From the NCBI GenBank assembly GCA_020632955.1, contig JACKEO010000002.1, positions 310,001 to 374,000 of the forward strand: a DNA stretch of 64,000 bases, in the 5' to 3' direction. Below the pieces are notes generated by a model, which did no database searches, was not told the origin of the DNA, and saw nothing but the letters and a program-made list of their open reading frames with translations. This stretch comes from Alphaproteobacteria bacterium (lineage in GTDB: Bacteria; Myxococcota_A; UBA796; GCA-2862545). Positions 45,984 to 54,949 of the stretch are shown piece by piece. Made by a program: the position numbers and the translations under genes. Position 1 is the stretch's first letter; each line of letters starts with the position of its first letter.

Positions 45984-48900
45984 CTACACCAGCTCCGCGT
46001 CCCCCTTCGCCACGCCCGTGCGCCCACCCGACGCCCGCACCAAGGCGCGCGCGTGCAGCGCCACGGCCACCCCGTCCTCGGGGCACTGGGCGGCACACCA
46101 GGCGAGCTCCCGCGCCGCCTCCTCGAAGGCGCCGGCCCGGTAGGCCTGCAGGGCCCCGTCGAAGCGGGCGCGCGTCCTCAGCTTGGCCTCGCGCACCGTC
46201 TCGGGATCCGCCGCGCACACCTCCACCACGCCGAGGGGCTCCTCGCGACCGTAGAGCCGCACGGGCCCGAGCGACCGGAGGTGGAAGAGCTCGGGGTCGC
46301 GCAGCCGCCAGGTCACCTCCTCCGACACGAGCACCCCCACGCCCAGCGCCGACGTGAGCGCCTCCAGCCGCGCGGCGCTGTTCACCGTGTCGCCCAGGGC
46401 CGTCACGTCGAGCCGGTGCTCGGAGCCCACCGTGCCTAGCGCCACCGCGCCCGCGTGCAGGCCCGAGCCCGTGGCCAGCCGCACGCCGCGGGGCAGCGTG
46501 CCGTCCTCGTTGAGCTCCCGCAGCGCCTGGCCCATCGCCACCACGGCACGGACGGCGTCGTCGGCGGCCCCGAGGAACAGCGCCATGATCGAGTCGCCCA
46601 CGTACTTGTCGACCACGCCGCCGTGGGCCTCCACCAGCGGGGTCATCCTGCCCAGGTAGTGGTTGAGCAGCGCGAAGCCCTCGGCCGGGGGGATGTTCTC
46701 GAACAGCCGGGTGAAGCCGCGCAGGTCGGTGAACAGCACGGTGGCCTGGTGGGTGACGGCGTCGCCCAGCGCGATGTCCACCACGCGCTCGCGCGACAGC
46801 GGGCGCAGGAAGGCCTTGGGGACGAAGCGCTCGAAGGAGCGCGCCATCGTGGTGGTCTCGTCGAGCAGCCGGGCCTTGTTCAGCGCGATGGCGGCCTGGG
46901 TGGACAGCAGCTGCAGCACCGTGACCCGCTCCGCGGGGAAGGCGCCCGCCATGAGCTCGTTGTCGACGTACAGCGCGCCCAGCCGCACGCCCTGGTCCTG
47001 CACCGGCACGCAGAGGATGGCGAGCGGGTGGTCGGCGGCGAGGTCGCGCCCCAGCCGGCGATCGGCGCGGGCGTCCGTCACCACCTCGGGCGCCCCGGTG
47101 CGCAGCACCCGCCCCGCCACGGTCTGCGCGACGGCACCCACCTCGGCGAGCGGCGTGCCGCGGGGCACGCCCGGACGGCGATCGGCGTGGGCGCTGGCGT
47201 CCACGCGGAGCACGCCCCCCTCCTCCAGCACCAGCAGCGCGCTGGTGCCCCCTGCCGTCTCCAGCGCCACGGCGACGATGCGCTCCCGGAGCGCCTCGAG
47301 GCCGCCCTCCGACGCGATGGCGGTCATGGCCTTGGCCACCGCCACCACGTCCAGGTCGACCGACACCGTGCCGTGCGAGGTGTCGGAGCGGGTGCCCGAG
47401 ATCGTGCCCCCCGTCGCCGGCGTGGTCACCAGCTCCGGGAAGGCCTCGACGAGCTGCGCCACCTTGGTGCGCGCCCCCCACTTCTCGTAGGCGAACCGGG
47501 CCTCCGTCAGGTAGGCGCGCGCGATCACGGTGCGGCCGTGGGCGAGGTGGAAGCGTCCCGCGAGCTCGTTCGCGAGGGCCTCGTCCTGGGTGAAGCCCTG
47601 CCGTCGGGCCTGCGCGACGGCGCGATCGTACCCGTCCATGGCGGCCACGGCGTCGCCGCAGGCCCGCGCGCGCTCGGCGTCGAGGAGGGCGAGGCGGTGG
47701 GCGTGGTTCTCGGGCACCGCCGTCGCCCAGGCGGCGAAGGCCTCGCGGTGCGCGTCCACCGTGGCGAGCAGGCCCTCGGGCGCGGGCCCCGTCGTGTGCC
47801 GCTGCAGGTGGGCGAGCGCCGCGTAGAAGCGCATCGCCACCGGCATGTAGGTGGCGAGCACGCCGTCAGCGTGGGCCAGCGCCTCCTCGGCGGCCGCCAC
47901 GGCCCCGTCGAGGTCGCCGTGGAGGAAGCGGAGGATGGTCTGCAGCAGGGCGGTGACGGCGACCGGCCCGCGGTACCCGGCCTCCCGGTAGGCCGACATC
48001 GCCACGGCCTCGTCGAAGGCGCCGTGCGACAGCCGCGTGGGGTCGTCGGTCTCACCGCGCAGGCAGGCCACGGCCGCCTGGAACTGCACCGTGCTGTGCA
48101 GCACGGGCTCCTGACGGTGGGTGAGGCAGGCGGTGACGGCCGTGTCGAGGTGACGGGCGACGTCGTCGAGGGGCAGCCCGGCCCAGAAGGCGTTCGCCGA
48201 CGCCATGTGGGCGCCCCAGCAGGCGTACTCCAGGTCGCCGGTGTCGAGCCCCAGCGCGTACACCCGCAGCTCGGCCGCGATCGCCTCGCGCAGCGGGCGG
48301 CTCCAGGGCATCACGAAGCCGTCCGCCAGGTGGGTGGCGCGCGCCCTGTGGGGGACGTCCTCGAAGCGCCCGAGGAGGGCCCGGGTGGTGTCGGCCTGGG
48401 CGGTGGCCTGGTCGAAGAGCCCCACCGCACAGAGGAAGAGCCCGAGGAGGCCGAAGCCATAGGGCGCGTCCGGCGACACCCCACGCTCCAGGCTCGTGCG
48501 CACCATGTGGAAGGCCAGCACGGGGAGCAGCGAGGGACGGCTGATGAAGGCCGGCACGCTGATGAGCGCCTCGAGCTGCAGCACCAGCCGCACCGCGGGG
48601 TCGTCGGTGTCGAGGCCGGCGGCGATCTCGGTGGGCGAGCGGCCTCCGAGCAGGCCCAGGGTGGCCTGGAGGCCCTCGCCGATCTGCGCCTCGGTGGGGT
48701 GGGAGGGCAGCTCGGCGCCGAGCGAGGCGAGCACCTCGAGGGCGCGCTCGATGGCTCCCTCGAGATCGCCGCGACTCACGCGCGCCTGCACGTCGACCGC
48801 CAACGCCGTGGCACGATCGAGCACGTCGTCCGCACGCGCCACCACCGTGGCCACGTGCTCCTCCATCCTCTCGGGCACCCCGGCCAGGTAGGCCGCGCGC

Positions 48901-51275
48901 GCCGCCAGCGTGTGGGCCGACCGCGCCTTCGCCGCGTCCTCGGTCCACAGCGCGGGACCGGCCAGCGCCAGGGCCTGCTCGGCGTAGGCGTGGGCCGGCG
49001 CGAAGGCCGCCGCGTCCAGCGCCCGGCGTGCCGCCGCCAGGTTGAGGTCGCGCGCCGTGGTGCGCAGGTCGCCGTCCACCTGGTCGCCGGCGCGGTGGAG
49101 GTGCTCCACGAGCCGGAAGAGCTCGGCGTCCGCCACCTCCGCGCCGTCCTGCGTCTGCAGCAGCCGGGCCAGGGCCAGGTGGATCGCGCGCCGCTCGTCC
49201 CCCGACAGCAGCGACGCCGCCGCCTGCTGGATGCGGTCGTGGCGGAACCGGTAGCGGAAGCCGGGGACGTCGTCCCCCTCGGCCTCCCAGTAGTCCTCGT
49301 CGAGCGCGCCGAGGAGCTCGGCGTCCAGCGCCGGCCGCAGGTCGGCCAGCACCTCGCCGCGCGGCGCCTCGAGCAGCTCCGCCAGCGTGCCGAGATCGAA
49401 GGTGTTGCCGATGACCGCGGCGGCCAGCAGGGCACGCCGGGTGGGGCGCGGCAGGCTCTCCACCGTGGCGCAGAGCAGGTCGACCACGTTGTCGGTGACG
49501 GCCTCGCCGTCGATCTCCTCCACCGACCACGTCCACGTGCCGCCCTCGCCGTCGCGCACCAGGCGACCCGAGGCGTGCAGGCCGAGCAGGAAGCGCCCGA
49601 GGAAGAAGGGGTTGCCGTCGGTCTTCCGCACGCAGACCGTGGCCAGCGCAGCCACCTCCTCCGGCGAGGCCCCCAGGGTGTCGGCGAGCATGTCGGTGAC
49701 GTCGCGCACGCCCAGGGGACCCAGCCGCAGCTCCTGGGCCGGTGCGCCCCGCGCCGCGAGCGCGGCCTTGGCCAGCGTCAGCGGGTGGGCCTCGTCCACC
49801 TCGTTGTCGCGGTAGGCCCCGAGGAAGAGCACGTTCCGCGTGGCCGGATCGGAGGCGAGCTCCAGGATGAGGTCCAGCGACGGGCGATCGGCCCACTGCA
49901 GGTCGTCGAGGAAGAGGACCAGCGGATGGCCGGGCGCCGCCACGGCGCGCACGAACCGTCCCATCGTGTGGAAGAGGCGGTGCTGGGCGGCGGCGGCGTC
50001 CACCTCCTCCACCGGGGGCTGCGGCCCGAGCAGCGTGCCCAGCTCGGGGACCAGATCGACGAGCAGGCGCCCGTTCGGCTCCACGGCCTCGCCGAGCCGC
50101 TGACGCCACGCGGCCACCGTGGCCTCGTCCTCGAGGAGGAGCTCCTTCACCCAGGCGCGGAAGCCCTCCACGAGCGGCGCGTAGGGCACCCCGCGGTTGA
50201 GCTGGTCGAACTTGCCGCGCACGAAGACGCCCCGGCACTCCAGGATCGAGGGCTGGATCAGGTGCACGAGGCTGGACTTCCCGATGCCGGGGAAGCCGTG
50301 CACCAGCAGCACCTCGCGCCCGCCCACGGCCGCGCGCTGGAAGGCGCCGATGAGCATGCCGGTCTCGCGGCGGCGCCCGTACAGGCGCTCGGGGATGCGG
50401 AGCCGGTCGTCGCCGTCCTCGGTGCCCAGCTCGAAGTCCGGCACGTCGCCCGCGTCGGTGAGCGTGTCGAGGCAGCGCTGGAGGTCGGCCGCCACGCCCG
50501 CCGCGCCCTGGTAGCGACGCTCCGGCCGCTTCTGCAGCAGGCGCATCACGATCCGCGAGACCACCTCGGGCACCTCGGGGTCCACCTCGTGGGGAGGCAG
50601 CGGCACCCGCGCGATGTGGGCGTGGATGAGCTCGAGCCGGTCGGTGCCCTCGAAGGGAGGACGGCCCACGAGCAGCTCGTAGAGCGTGGCCCCCAGCGAG
50701 TAGAGGTCGCTCCGGCGGTCGACGGAGCCCTCCGTGCGTCCGCTCTGCTCGGGCGACGTGTAGGCGGGCGTGCCCGCGAAGCGGGTGAGCGACCGCAGGC
50801 CGGCGGTCTGGCGCGCCAGGGGCGTCGACAACCCGAAGTCGATGAGCTTCACCTCGCCGGTCTCGGGGTTCCGCACGATGTTCGACGGGTTCACGTCCCG
50901 GTGCACCAGGCCCCGCGCGTGCACCACCTGCAGCGCACGGGCGGTGGCCAGGGCGATGCCGAGGGCGTCACGCAGCGCCGGCGGGCCGTCGACGTGCTGG
51001 GCGGCCACGCTCGTCGCACCGAAGTCCTCCAGCACGAGGCAGACGGAGCCGTCCTCCTCCACCAGGTCCAGCGCCTCGATCACCCCGTCCGAGGCCGCGC
51101 GGCGGGTGAGGTCGAGCTCCCGTCGGAAGGCCGCCACGCGGTCGGGCGGCGGGTACAGCCACCGCAGCCGCTTGACCACCACCGGGCGTCCGTCGGCGAC
51201 ACGTCGGCCCCGCGTGACGACCGTGGCTCGGCCCTCGCTCACGAGGTGCTGCTCGACGTACCCGCTCAGCGGCAT
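45984..51275 (-). CDS. Giant signalling protein: Ser/Thr kinase, AAA ATPase, TPR, GAF, adenylyl cyclase
   Basis: 1763 residues. Kinase domain 1-270 with Lys35 in VVVKRL, HRDVNPSN (125-132) and DFGLS (146-150); the glycine loop is degenerate and Asn replaces Lys in HRD-x-K, as I recall for AAA-linked multisensor kinases. A PknK/MalT-like ATPase (about 300-620) has Walker A GFPGIGKSS (327-335) and Walker B LFLDDLQWAD. A long helical TPR-like part (about 650-1290) precedes a GAF domain (about 1310-1455) and a class III cyclase (about 1510-1695). The cyclase carries metal residues in VLFTDLRGFT and KYVGDSIMALF, and VTALGDTVNSAARLE, suggesting ATP use (class IIIb). The gene starts 15 bp after the second lipoxygenase. 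Confidence 0.93.
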   Translation of the reverse strand: MPLSGYVEQHLVSEGRATVVTRGRRVADGRPVVVKRLRWLYPPPDRVAAFRRELDLTRRAASDGVIEALDLVEEDGSVCLVLEDFGATSVAAQHVDGPPALRDALGIALATARALQVVHARGLVHRDVNPSNIVRNPETGEVKLIDFGLSTPLARQTAGLRSLTRFAGTPAYTSPEQSGRTEGSVDRRSDLYSLGATLYELLVGRPPFEGTDRLELIHAHIARVPLPPHEVDPEVPEVVSRIVMRLLQKRPERRYQGAAGVAADLQRCLDTLTDAGDVPDFELGTEDGDDRLRIPERLYGRRRETGMLIGAFQRAAVGGREVLLVHGFPGIGKSSLVHLIQPSILECRGVFVRGKFDQLNRGVPYAPLVEGFRAWVKELLLEDEATVAAWRQRLGEAVEPNGRLLVDLVPELGTLLGPQPPVEEVDAAAAQHRLFHTMGRFVRAVAAPGHPLVLFLDDLQWADRPSLDLILELASDPATRNVLFLGAYRDNEVDEAHPLTLAKAALAARGAPAQELRLGPLGVRDVTDMLADTLGASPEEVAALATVCVRKTDGNPFFLGRFLLGLHASGRLVRDGEGGTWTWSVEEIDGEAVTDNVVDLLCATVESLPRPTRRALLAAAVIGNTFDLGTLAELLEAPRGEVLADLRPALDAELLGALDEDYWEAEGDDVPGFRYRFRHDRIQQAAASLLSGDERRAIHLALARLLQTQDGAEVADAELFRLVEHLHRAGDQVDGDLRTTARDLNLAAARRALDAAAFAPAHAYAEQALALAGPALWTEDAAKARSAHTLAARAAYLAGVPERMEEHVATVVARADDVLDRATALAVDVQARVSRGDLEGAIERALEVLASLGAELPSHPTEAQIGEGLQATLGLLGGRSPTEIAAGLDTDDPAVRLVLQLEALISVPAFISRPSLLPVLAFHMVRTSLERGVSPDAPYGFGLLGLFLCAVGLFDQATAQADTTRALLGRFEDVPHRARATHLADGFVMPWSRPLREAIAAELRVYALGLDTGDLEYACWGAHMASANAFWAGLPLDDVARHLDTAVTACLTHRQEPVLHSTVQFQAAVACLRGETDDPTRLSHGAFDEAVAMSAYREAGYRGPVAVTALLQTILRFLHGDLDGAVAAAEEALAHADGVLATYMPVAMRFYAALAHLQRHTTGPAPEGLLATVDAHREAFAAWATAVPENHAHRLALLDAERARACGDAVAAMDGYDRAVAQARRQGFTQDEALANELAGRFHLAHGRTVIARAYLTEARFAYEKWGARTKVAQLVEAFPELVTTPATGGTISGTRSDTSHGTVSVDLDVVAVAKAMTAIASEGGLEALRERIVAVALETAGGTSALLVLEEGGVLRVDASAHADRRPGVPRGTPLAEVGAVAQTVAGRVLRTGAPEVVTDARADRRLGRDLAADHPLAILCVPVQDQGVRLGALYVDNELMAGAFPAERVTVLQLLSTQAAIALNKARLLDETTTMARSFERFVPKAFLRPLSRERVVDIALGDAVTHQATVLFTDLRGFTRLFENIPPAEGFALLNHYLGRMTPLVEAHGGVVDKYVGDSIMALFLGAADDAVRAVVAMGQALRELNEDGTLPRGVRLATGSGLHAGAVALGTVGSEHRLDVTALGDTVNSAARLEALTSALGVGVLVSEEVTWRLRDPELFHLRSLGPVRLYGREEPLGVVEVCAADPETVREAKLRTRARFDGALQAYRAGAFEEAARELAWCAAQCPEDGVAVALHARALVRASGGRTGVAKGDAELV

Positions 51276-51290
51276 GTGCGGACGCTCCGG

Positions 51291-53027
51291 TCAGACGTGG
51301 ATGCTCGCCGTGATCTGCTCCGGCCGGGAGAAGACGTAGGGCAGCAGGCGACGGGTGTTGCGCTCGTCGACGAGGGCGTCCACCGCAGCCAGCCTCTCCT
51401 GCAGCGCCTCGACGAGGGGCGCCACCGCCGGATCCGAGAAGGCGTCCCCGTAGTCGCCCAGCCGGTTCAGGCGCAGTTGCAATGTGTAGTAGATGCTGAC
51501 CACCTCGTAGGCGATGTCCCACGGCGCGAGCATCTCCCGGAAGGCCAGGTCGTCGTCCTCGGCACCCCCGCGCGGCCCGCGCCCGAAGGCGCTGGTGGGG
51601 CCGCTCCCGGCGTACGAGAAGTCGTAGAGCGCGTAGTTGATCGAGGCGTGGAAGGCCGAGGCGCGGAAGACGATGCGGGCCATCAGGGCCACCAGGCGAT
51701 CCACGGTGAGGATGTCGCCGATGCCCTGCAGGCGCCCGCCCTCCTCGGCACCGAGCTCGGCGACGAAGGCCTGGAGCTCGGCATCCCCCGCCACGTCCTC
51801 GTCCCGCGTGTAGTAGAGCCGCACGTAGGCGTCGACGAAGGGCTCCAGCGCGTCCCACACCGCGAGCTGGTCGTCGCGGTGCGGGTAGACCGGCAGCGCG
51901 TCGACGTCGCCCACCCCGCGCGCCGCGCAGTCCTCCGCCGGCGACGAGGCCATCAGGCGGAAGTCGGCCACGGCCTTCACGCACAGGCCCATCGCCTCCG
52001 GGAGCACGGGCGCCTGGAGGCGATCGACGATGCCGCCCGGGTTCGTGAGGCTGCTGCGGCAGATCTCGTTGGCGATCAGGGTGTTCTCGACGTGGGGCGT
52101 GATCAGCGCCCGCAGCGGGTGGCGCGTGGCGAGCTGGCGCTTCATCGCCAGCGTGATGGCCTCCATCACGAGGTGGCACAGGCCGAAGTGCACCATCAGG
52201 CCCTGCACCTGGCTGTCGCCCACGCGCACCACGAGCCGCGCCATCTTCCAGCTCGTGCCGTCGGCGGGCGTGAACATCGGGCTCTCGCCCGGGGACTGCC
52301 CCACCTGGATGCACACGGGCAGCAGGCCCGCCTCCCGACCCTCGGCCGCGCGCTGCCACACGTACACGGCGATCGGCGCCCAGAGGTGCTTGGGGTGGTC
52401 GTCGGTGACACCGGGGGTGAGGCCCTCCAGCACCGCGTAGTCGGCCACGAGCAGGCGCCCCTCCGCCATCGCGGCGGCCAGGGTGTCGTGGGCGCCCACC
52501 ACGCGCTGGTAGAGCTCCTCGGTGAGGGCGAGCGTCTCCAGCGGCTCGGCGAGGCGCCGCACCATCGTGGGGTTCGCGCCCGCGAGGGCCTGCCACGCGA
52601 AGACGTCGTCCCGGTCCCACAGCTCGAGCATCAGCGGACTGCGCAGGATCCGGTAGGCGCGGTCGAAGTCCTCCACGCCCGACACCGGGTAGGAGGTGTC
52701 GGTGTCGTCGGACTGCGCCCGGGTGGCGCGCGTGAACTCGCCCCAGCCCGCCGCGTCGAGGGCGCCCAGCTTCTCCTCCAGGGAGGCCCGGAGCGCGGCC
52801 ACCTTCTCCTCGGTGGTGGTGGCCATGGCCTCGTTCACCGCGATCTCGGCGCTGAACCTGCCCAGCCCGAGCCAGTACGCCACGTCGGACTTGTCGCGCA
52901 GGGGCACCGACTCCGCGTAGAGGATGTCCTCGTAGCTGTAGTCGTACACGTACTCGCGTCGGGCGAGCTCCAGCTCCACCCGCCGCGCGGGAGCCAGGGG
53001 ATCGTGCTGGGGCAGGCTCGGTCGCAT
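51291..53027 (-). CDS. Lipoxygenase, second of a tandem pair, C-terminal Val
   Basis: 578 residues, no PLAT domain, no signal peptide. The helix with the first iron ligands reads VHFGLCHLVMEAITLAM (His280, His285) followed by RQLATRHPLRALITPHVENT. The second pair lies in AFHASINYALYDFSYAG (His460, Asn464). The last residue, normally an Ile whose carboxylate binds iron, is Val578 (ITASIHV). Lipoxygenases add O2 to polyunsaturated fatty acids to give hydroperoxides. The start at ATG 53027 has GAGG at good spacing; GTG 53033 is an alternative. It is 25 bp after the first lipoxygenase and 15 bp before the kinase/cyclase gene, so one operon is likely. Confidence 0.92.
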   Translation of the reverse strand: MRPSLPQHDPLAPARRVELELARREYVYDYSYEDILYAESVPLRDKSDVAYWLGLGRFSAEIAVNEAMATTTEEKVAALRASLEEKLGALDAAGWGEFTRATRAQSDDTDTSYPVSGVEDFDRAYRILRSPLMLELWDRDDVFAWQALAGANPTMVRRLAEPLETLALTEELYQRVVGAHDTLAAAMAEGRLLVADYAVLEGLTPGVTDDHPKHLWAPIAVYVWQRAAEGREAGLLPVCIQVGQSPGESPMFTPADGTSWKMARLVVRVGDSQVQGLMVHFGLCHLVMEAITLAMKRQLATRHPLRALITPHVENTLIANEICRSSLTNPGGIVDRLQAPVLPEAMGLCVKAVADFRLMASSPAEDCAARGVGDVDALPVYPHRDDQLAVWDALEPFVDAYVRLYYTRDEDVAGDAELQAFVAELGAEEGGRLQGIGDILTVDRLVALMARIVFRASAFHASINYALYDFSYAGSGPTSAFGRGPRGGAEDDDLAFREMLAPWDIAYEVVSIYYTLQLRLNRLGDYGDAFSDPAVAPLVEALQERLAAVDALVDERNTRRLLPYVFSRPEQITASIHV

Positions 53028-53052
53028 GGTCACCTCGGGTGGGGTGGATCGG

Positions 53053-54831
53053 TCAGATGCTGATGCTCTGCAGGATCTGGGACGGGCGGAGGTAGGGGTA
53101 CGGCAGCCAGCGGGAGGCGTCGCGCGCGGCGGTGGCCTGCTCCACGTCGCGCAACGCCGCCTGGAAGCGCTTCACCAGCGGGAGCACCCGCAGGTCCTGG
53201 AAGCGGGTGGGACCGTACTCGCCCAGCGTGGAGTCGCGGACCTCGCTGAGCAGGTAGACCATGGAGATGCTGTCGAGCGCCACGCCCATCGGCGCCATGA
53301 GCGCCAGATAGGCTTCCTCGGACGCCGCCGATGCGCCGGTGGGCGGCGGGGCGTACAGCGCGCCGCCCATGTTCGGGACGTAGCCCATGTACGGATACTG
53401 CGTGAAGTTCACGGCGGAGTGCTGGGCGGTGGCGGTGAACACCAGGATGGTGAGCAGCTGGGCCAGCTGGGCTCGCGTCTGCACCTCGGGCACCCCGGGG
53501 AGACGGCCGGCGTCGGGCGCGGCCAGGTCGCGCACGAAGGCCTGGAGCTCCCCGTCGGCCTGCACCGCCGTGTCGGCCGTGTAGTAGAGCGCCACGTACT
53601 CGCCGAGGAAGGCGGCGAGCGCGTCCCACACCGGCAGGGCGTCCTCCCGGTAGGGGTGCACCGGCAGGGCCTCGACGTCGAGCAGGCCGCGGGCCTCCAG
53701 ATCCTGACGGGGCGTGGCCCGGTCGAGCGGCCACGACTGCACCGCGCCGCGGACGATGTCGCCGAACACCCGGATCTTCGCCGCGAAGGTGGTGTCGACC
53801 GTGCCGCCGGGCGCGATGAGCGAGGTCTTCGCCGACGCGTTGATCGCCAGCGTGGTCTCGGTGTGGGCCGTCAGCAGCGGGGTGAGCGGGTGGGTGGACG
53901 CGAGCTGCCGCTTCATCGCCACGGCCACCGCCTCCATCACCATGTGGGTGCGACCCAGGTGCGCGCTGCCCTCGTGGTGGTTCGCGTCGGCCACCTGCAC
54001 GCACTGGGTGGCCATGCGCCAGGCCCAGCCGTCGGCCGGCGTGACCCGCGGGTAGGCCGTCGGGTCCTGGCCGTTCTGGATGCACACCGAGCGCAGCCGG
54101 CCGTCGGACCGATCCACCGCGTACAGGGCCAGCGGCGCGGCGAGGTACTTCTGCAGGCCGTTCGTGACCCCGCAGACCACGCCGTCCAGCACGCCGTAGT
54201 CCGCCAGGTACAGGCGCCCCTCCGCGCGGGCCGCCTCGAGGCTGTCCCCCTCCCCCATCGCGCGGGTGTAGTCCGCCTCGGTCACGGGGAAGTGCGACGG
54301 CAGCGCATCGCAGCGCGCGAGCACGGTGGGGTTGCAGCCCGCCACCCGCTGCCAGGCCATCGCGTCCCCGAGCGTGGCGTCGTCGTCCACGCGCGGCACC
54401 ACCGCGGGCTTCGCGAACACCTGGAAGATGTCGGCATAGTCACGCCACGTCCGCGGCCTCGTGGTGCCGAACACCTCCTTGGGCGTCGCCATCCCCTTGA
54501 GGTGCATCGACTTGAAGAGCCGGGAGTCCTTCTCCACCGACCTCGACAGGTCCTCGAGCAGCTCCAGGCGCCCCCCGGTGCCGTAGCGGAGCGCCACGGC
54601 CGCGTAGTTCGCCGCGATGCGGGCGTAGATCGGGACGCTCTTGGCGATGTAGCCGGAGCTGTAGTCGTCGGCCTCCGGCAGCCAGGAGGCCGTGGCCACC
54701 CCCGCCGGCCAGTCGTGCACGAAGCGGTAGGTGTCCTGCTGCACCTCCAGGCCCGCCGCGCGTCCTCCCGGATCCGGGTCGTCCTGGGGCAGGAGCGGAC
54801 GGGCGGAGGGCCGGGGATCGGGCAGGGACAT
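53053..54831 (-). CDS. Lipoxygenase, first of a tandem pair, canonical ligands
   Basis: 592 residues. All five iron ligands of the family are in place: His291 and His296 in AHLGRTHMVMEAVAVAM, His471 and Asn475 in AQHSAVNFTQYPYMGYVPNM, and the terminal Ile592 (LQSISI). The conserved RQLASTHPLTPLLTAHTETT helix follows the first pair. The PLAT lipid-binding domain of plant and animal enzymes is absent and no signal peptide is seen, unlike secreted Pseudomonas LoxA. The N-terminal 60 residues are unusual and proline-rich. The ATG at 54831 has GGGAG upstream. It is the promoter-proximal gene of the lipoxygenase/kinase operon, with a palindrome 41 bp before it. Confidence 0.94.
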   Translation of the reverse strand: MSLPDPRPSARPLLPQDDPDPGGRAAGLEVQQDTYRFVHDWPAGVATASWLPEADDYSSGYIAKSVPIYARIAANYAAVALRYGTGGRLELLEDLSRSVEKDSRLFKSMHLKGMATPKEVFGTTRPRTWRDYADIFQVFAKPAVVPRVDDDATLGDAMAWQRVAGCNPTVLARCDALPSHFPVTEADYTRAMGEGDSLEAARAEGRLYLADYGVLDGVVCGVTNGLQKYLAAPLALYAVDRSDGRLRSVCIQNGQDPTAYPRVTPADGWAWRMATQCVQVADANHHEGSAHLGRTHMVMEAVAVAMKRQLASTHPLTPLLTAHTETTLAINASAKTSLIAPGGTVDTTFAAKIRVFGDIVRGAVQSWPLDRATPRQDLEARGLLDVEALPVHPYREDALPVWDALAAFLGEYVALYYTADTAVQADGELQAFVRDLAAPDAGRLPGVPEVQTRAQLAQLLTILVFTATAQHSAVNFTQYPYMGYVPNMGGALYAPPPTGASAASEEAYLALMAPMGVALDSISMVYLLSEVRDSTLGEYGPTRFQDLRVLPLVKRFQAALRDVEQATAARDASRWLPYPYLRPSQILQSISI

Positions 54832-54871
54832 CGCGGCTCCCGGAGCGGGGACAGCCGCCCCTAGGATGCCG

Positions 54872-54893
54872 CGAGACTGCATGCAACGTCTCG
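54872..54893 (-). promoter_or_regulatory. Palindrome upstream of the lipoxygenase operon, possible operator
   Basis: CGAGAC (54872-54877) and GTCTCG (54888-54893) are exact complements around a 10-bp centre that contains the palindrome TGCATGCA. It is the only striking symmetry in the 118 bp between the Kazal gene and the first lipoxygenase, ending 41 bp before the ATG. Confidence 0.4.
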
Positions 54894-54949
54894 ACACACG
54901 TCGCGCACAGTCCCCCTGGATCGCCGGACCTCGGAGGACCGCGCGCGGG

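Noticed and set aside
46455..53063. A plus-strand open frame of about 2200 codons opposite the kinase and second lipoxygenase genes
   Set aside because: It is antisense to two genes with intact family motifs. Its product is a Gly/Arg/His/Gln-rich string with no domain, as expected for the mirror of GC-rich codons.
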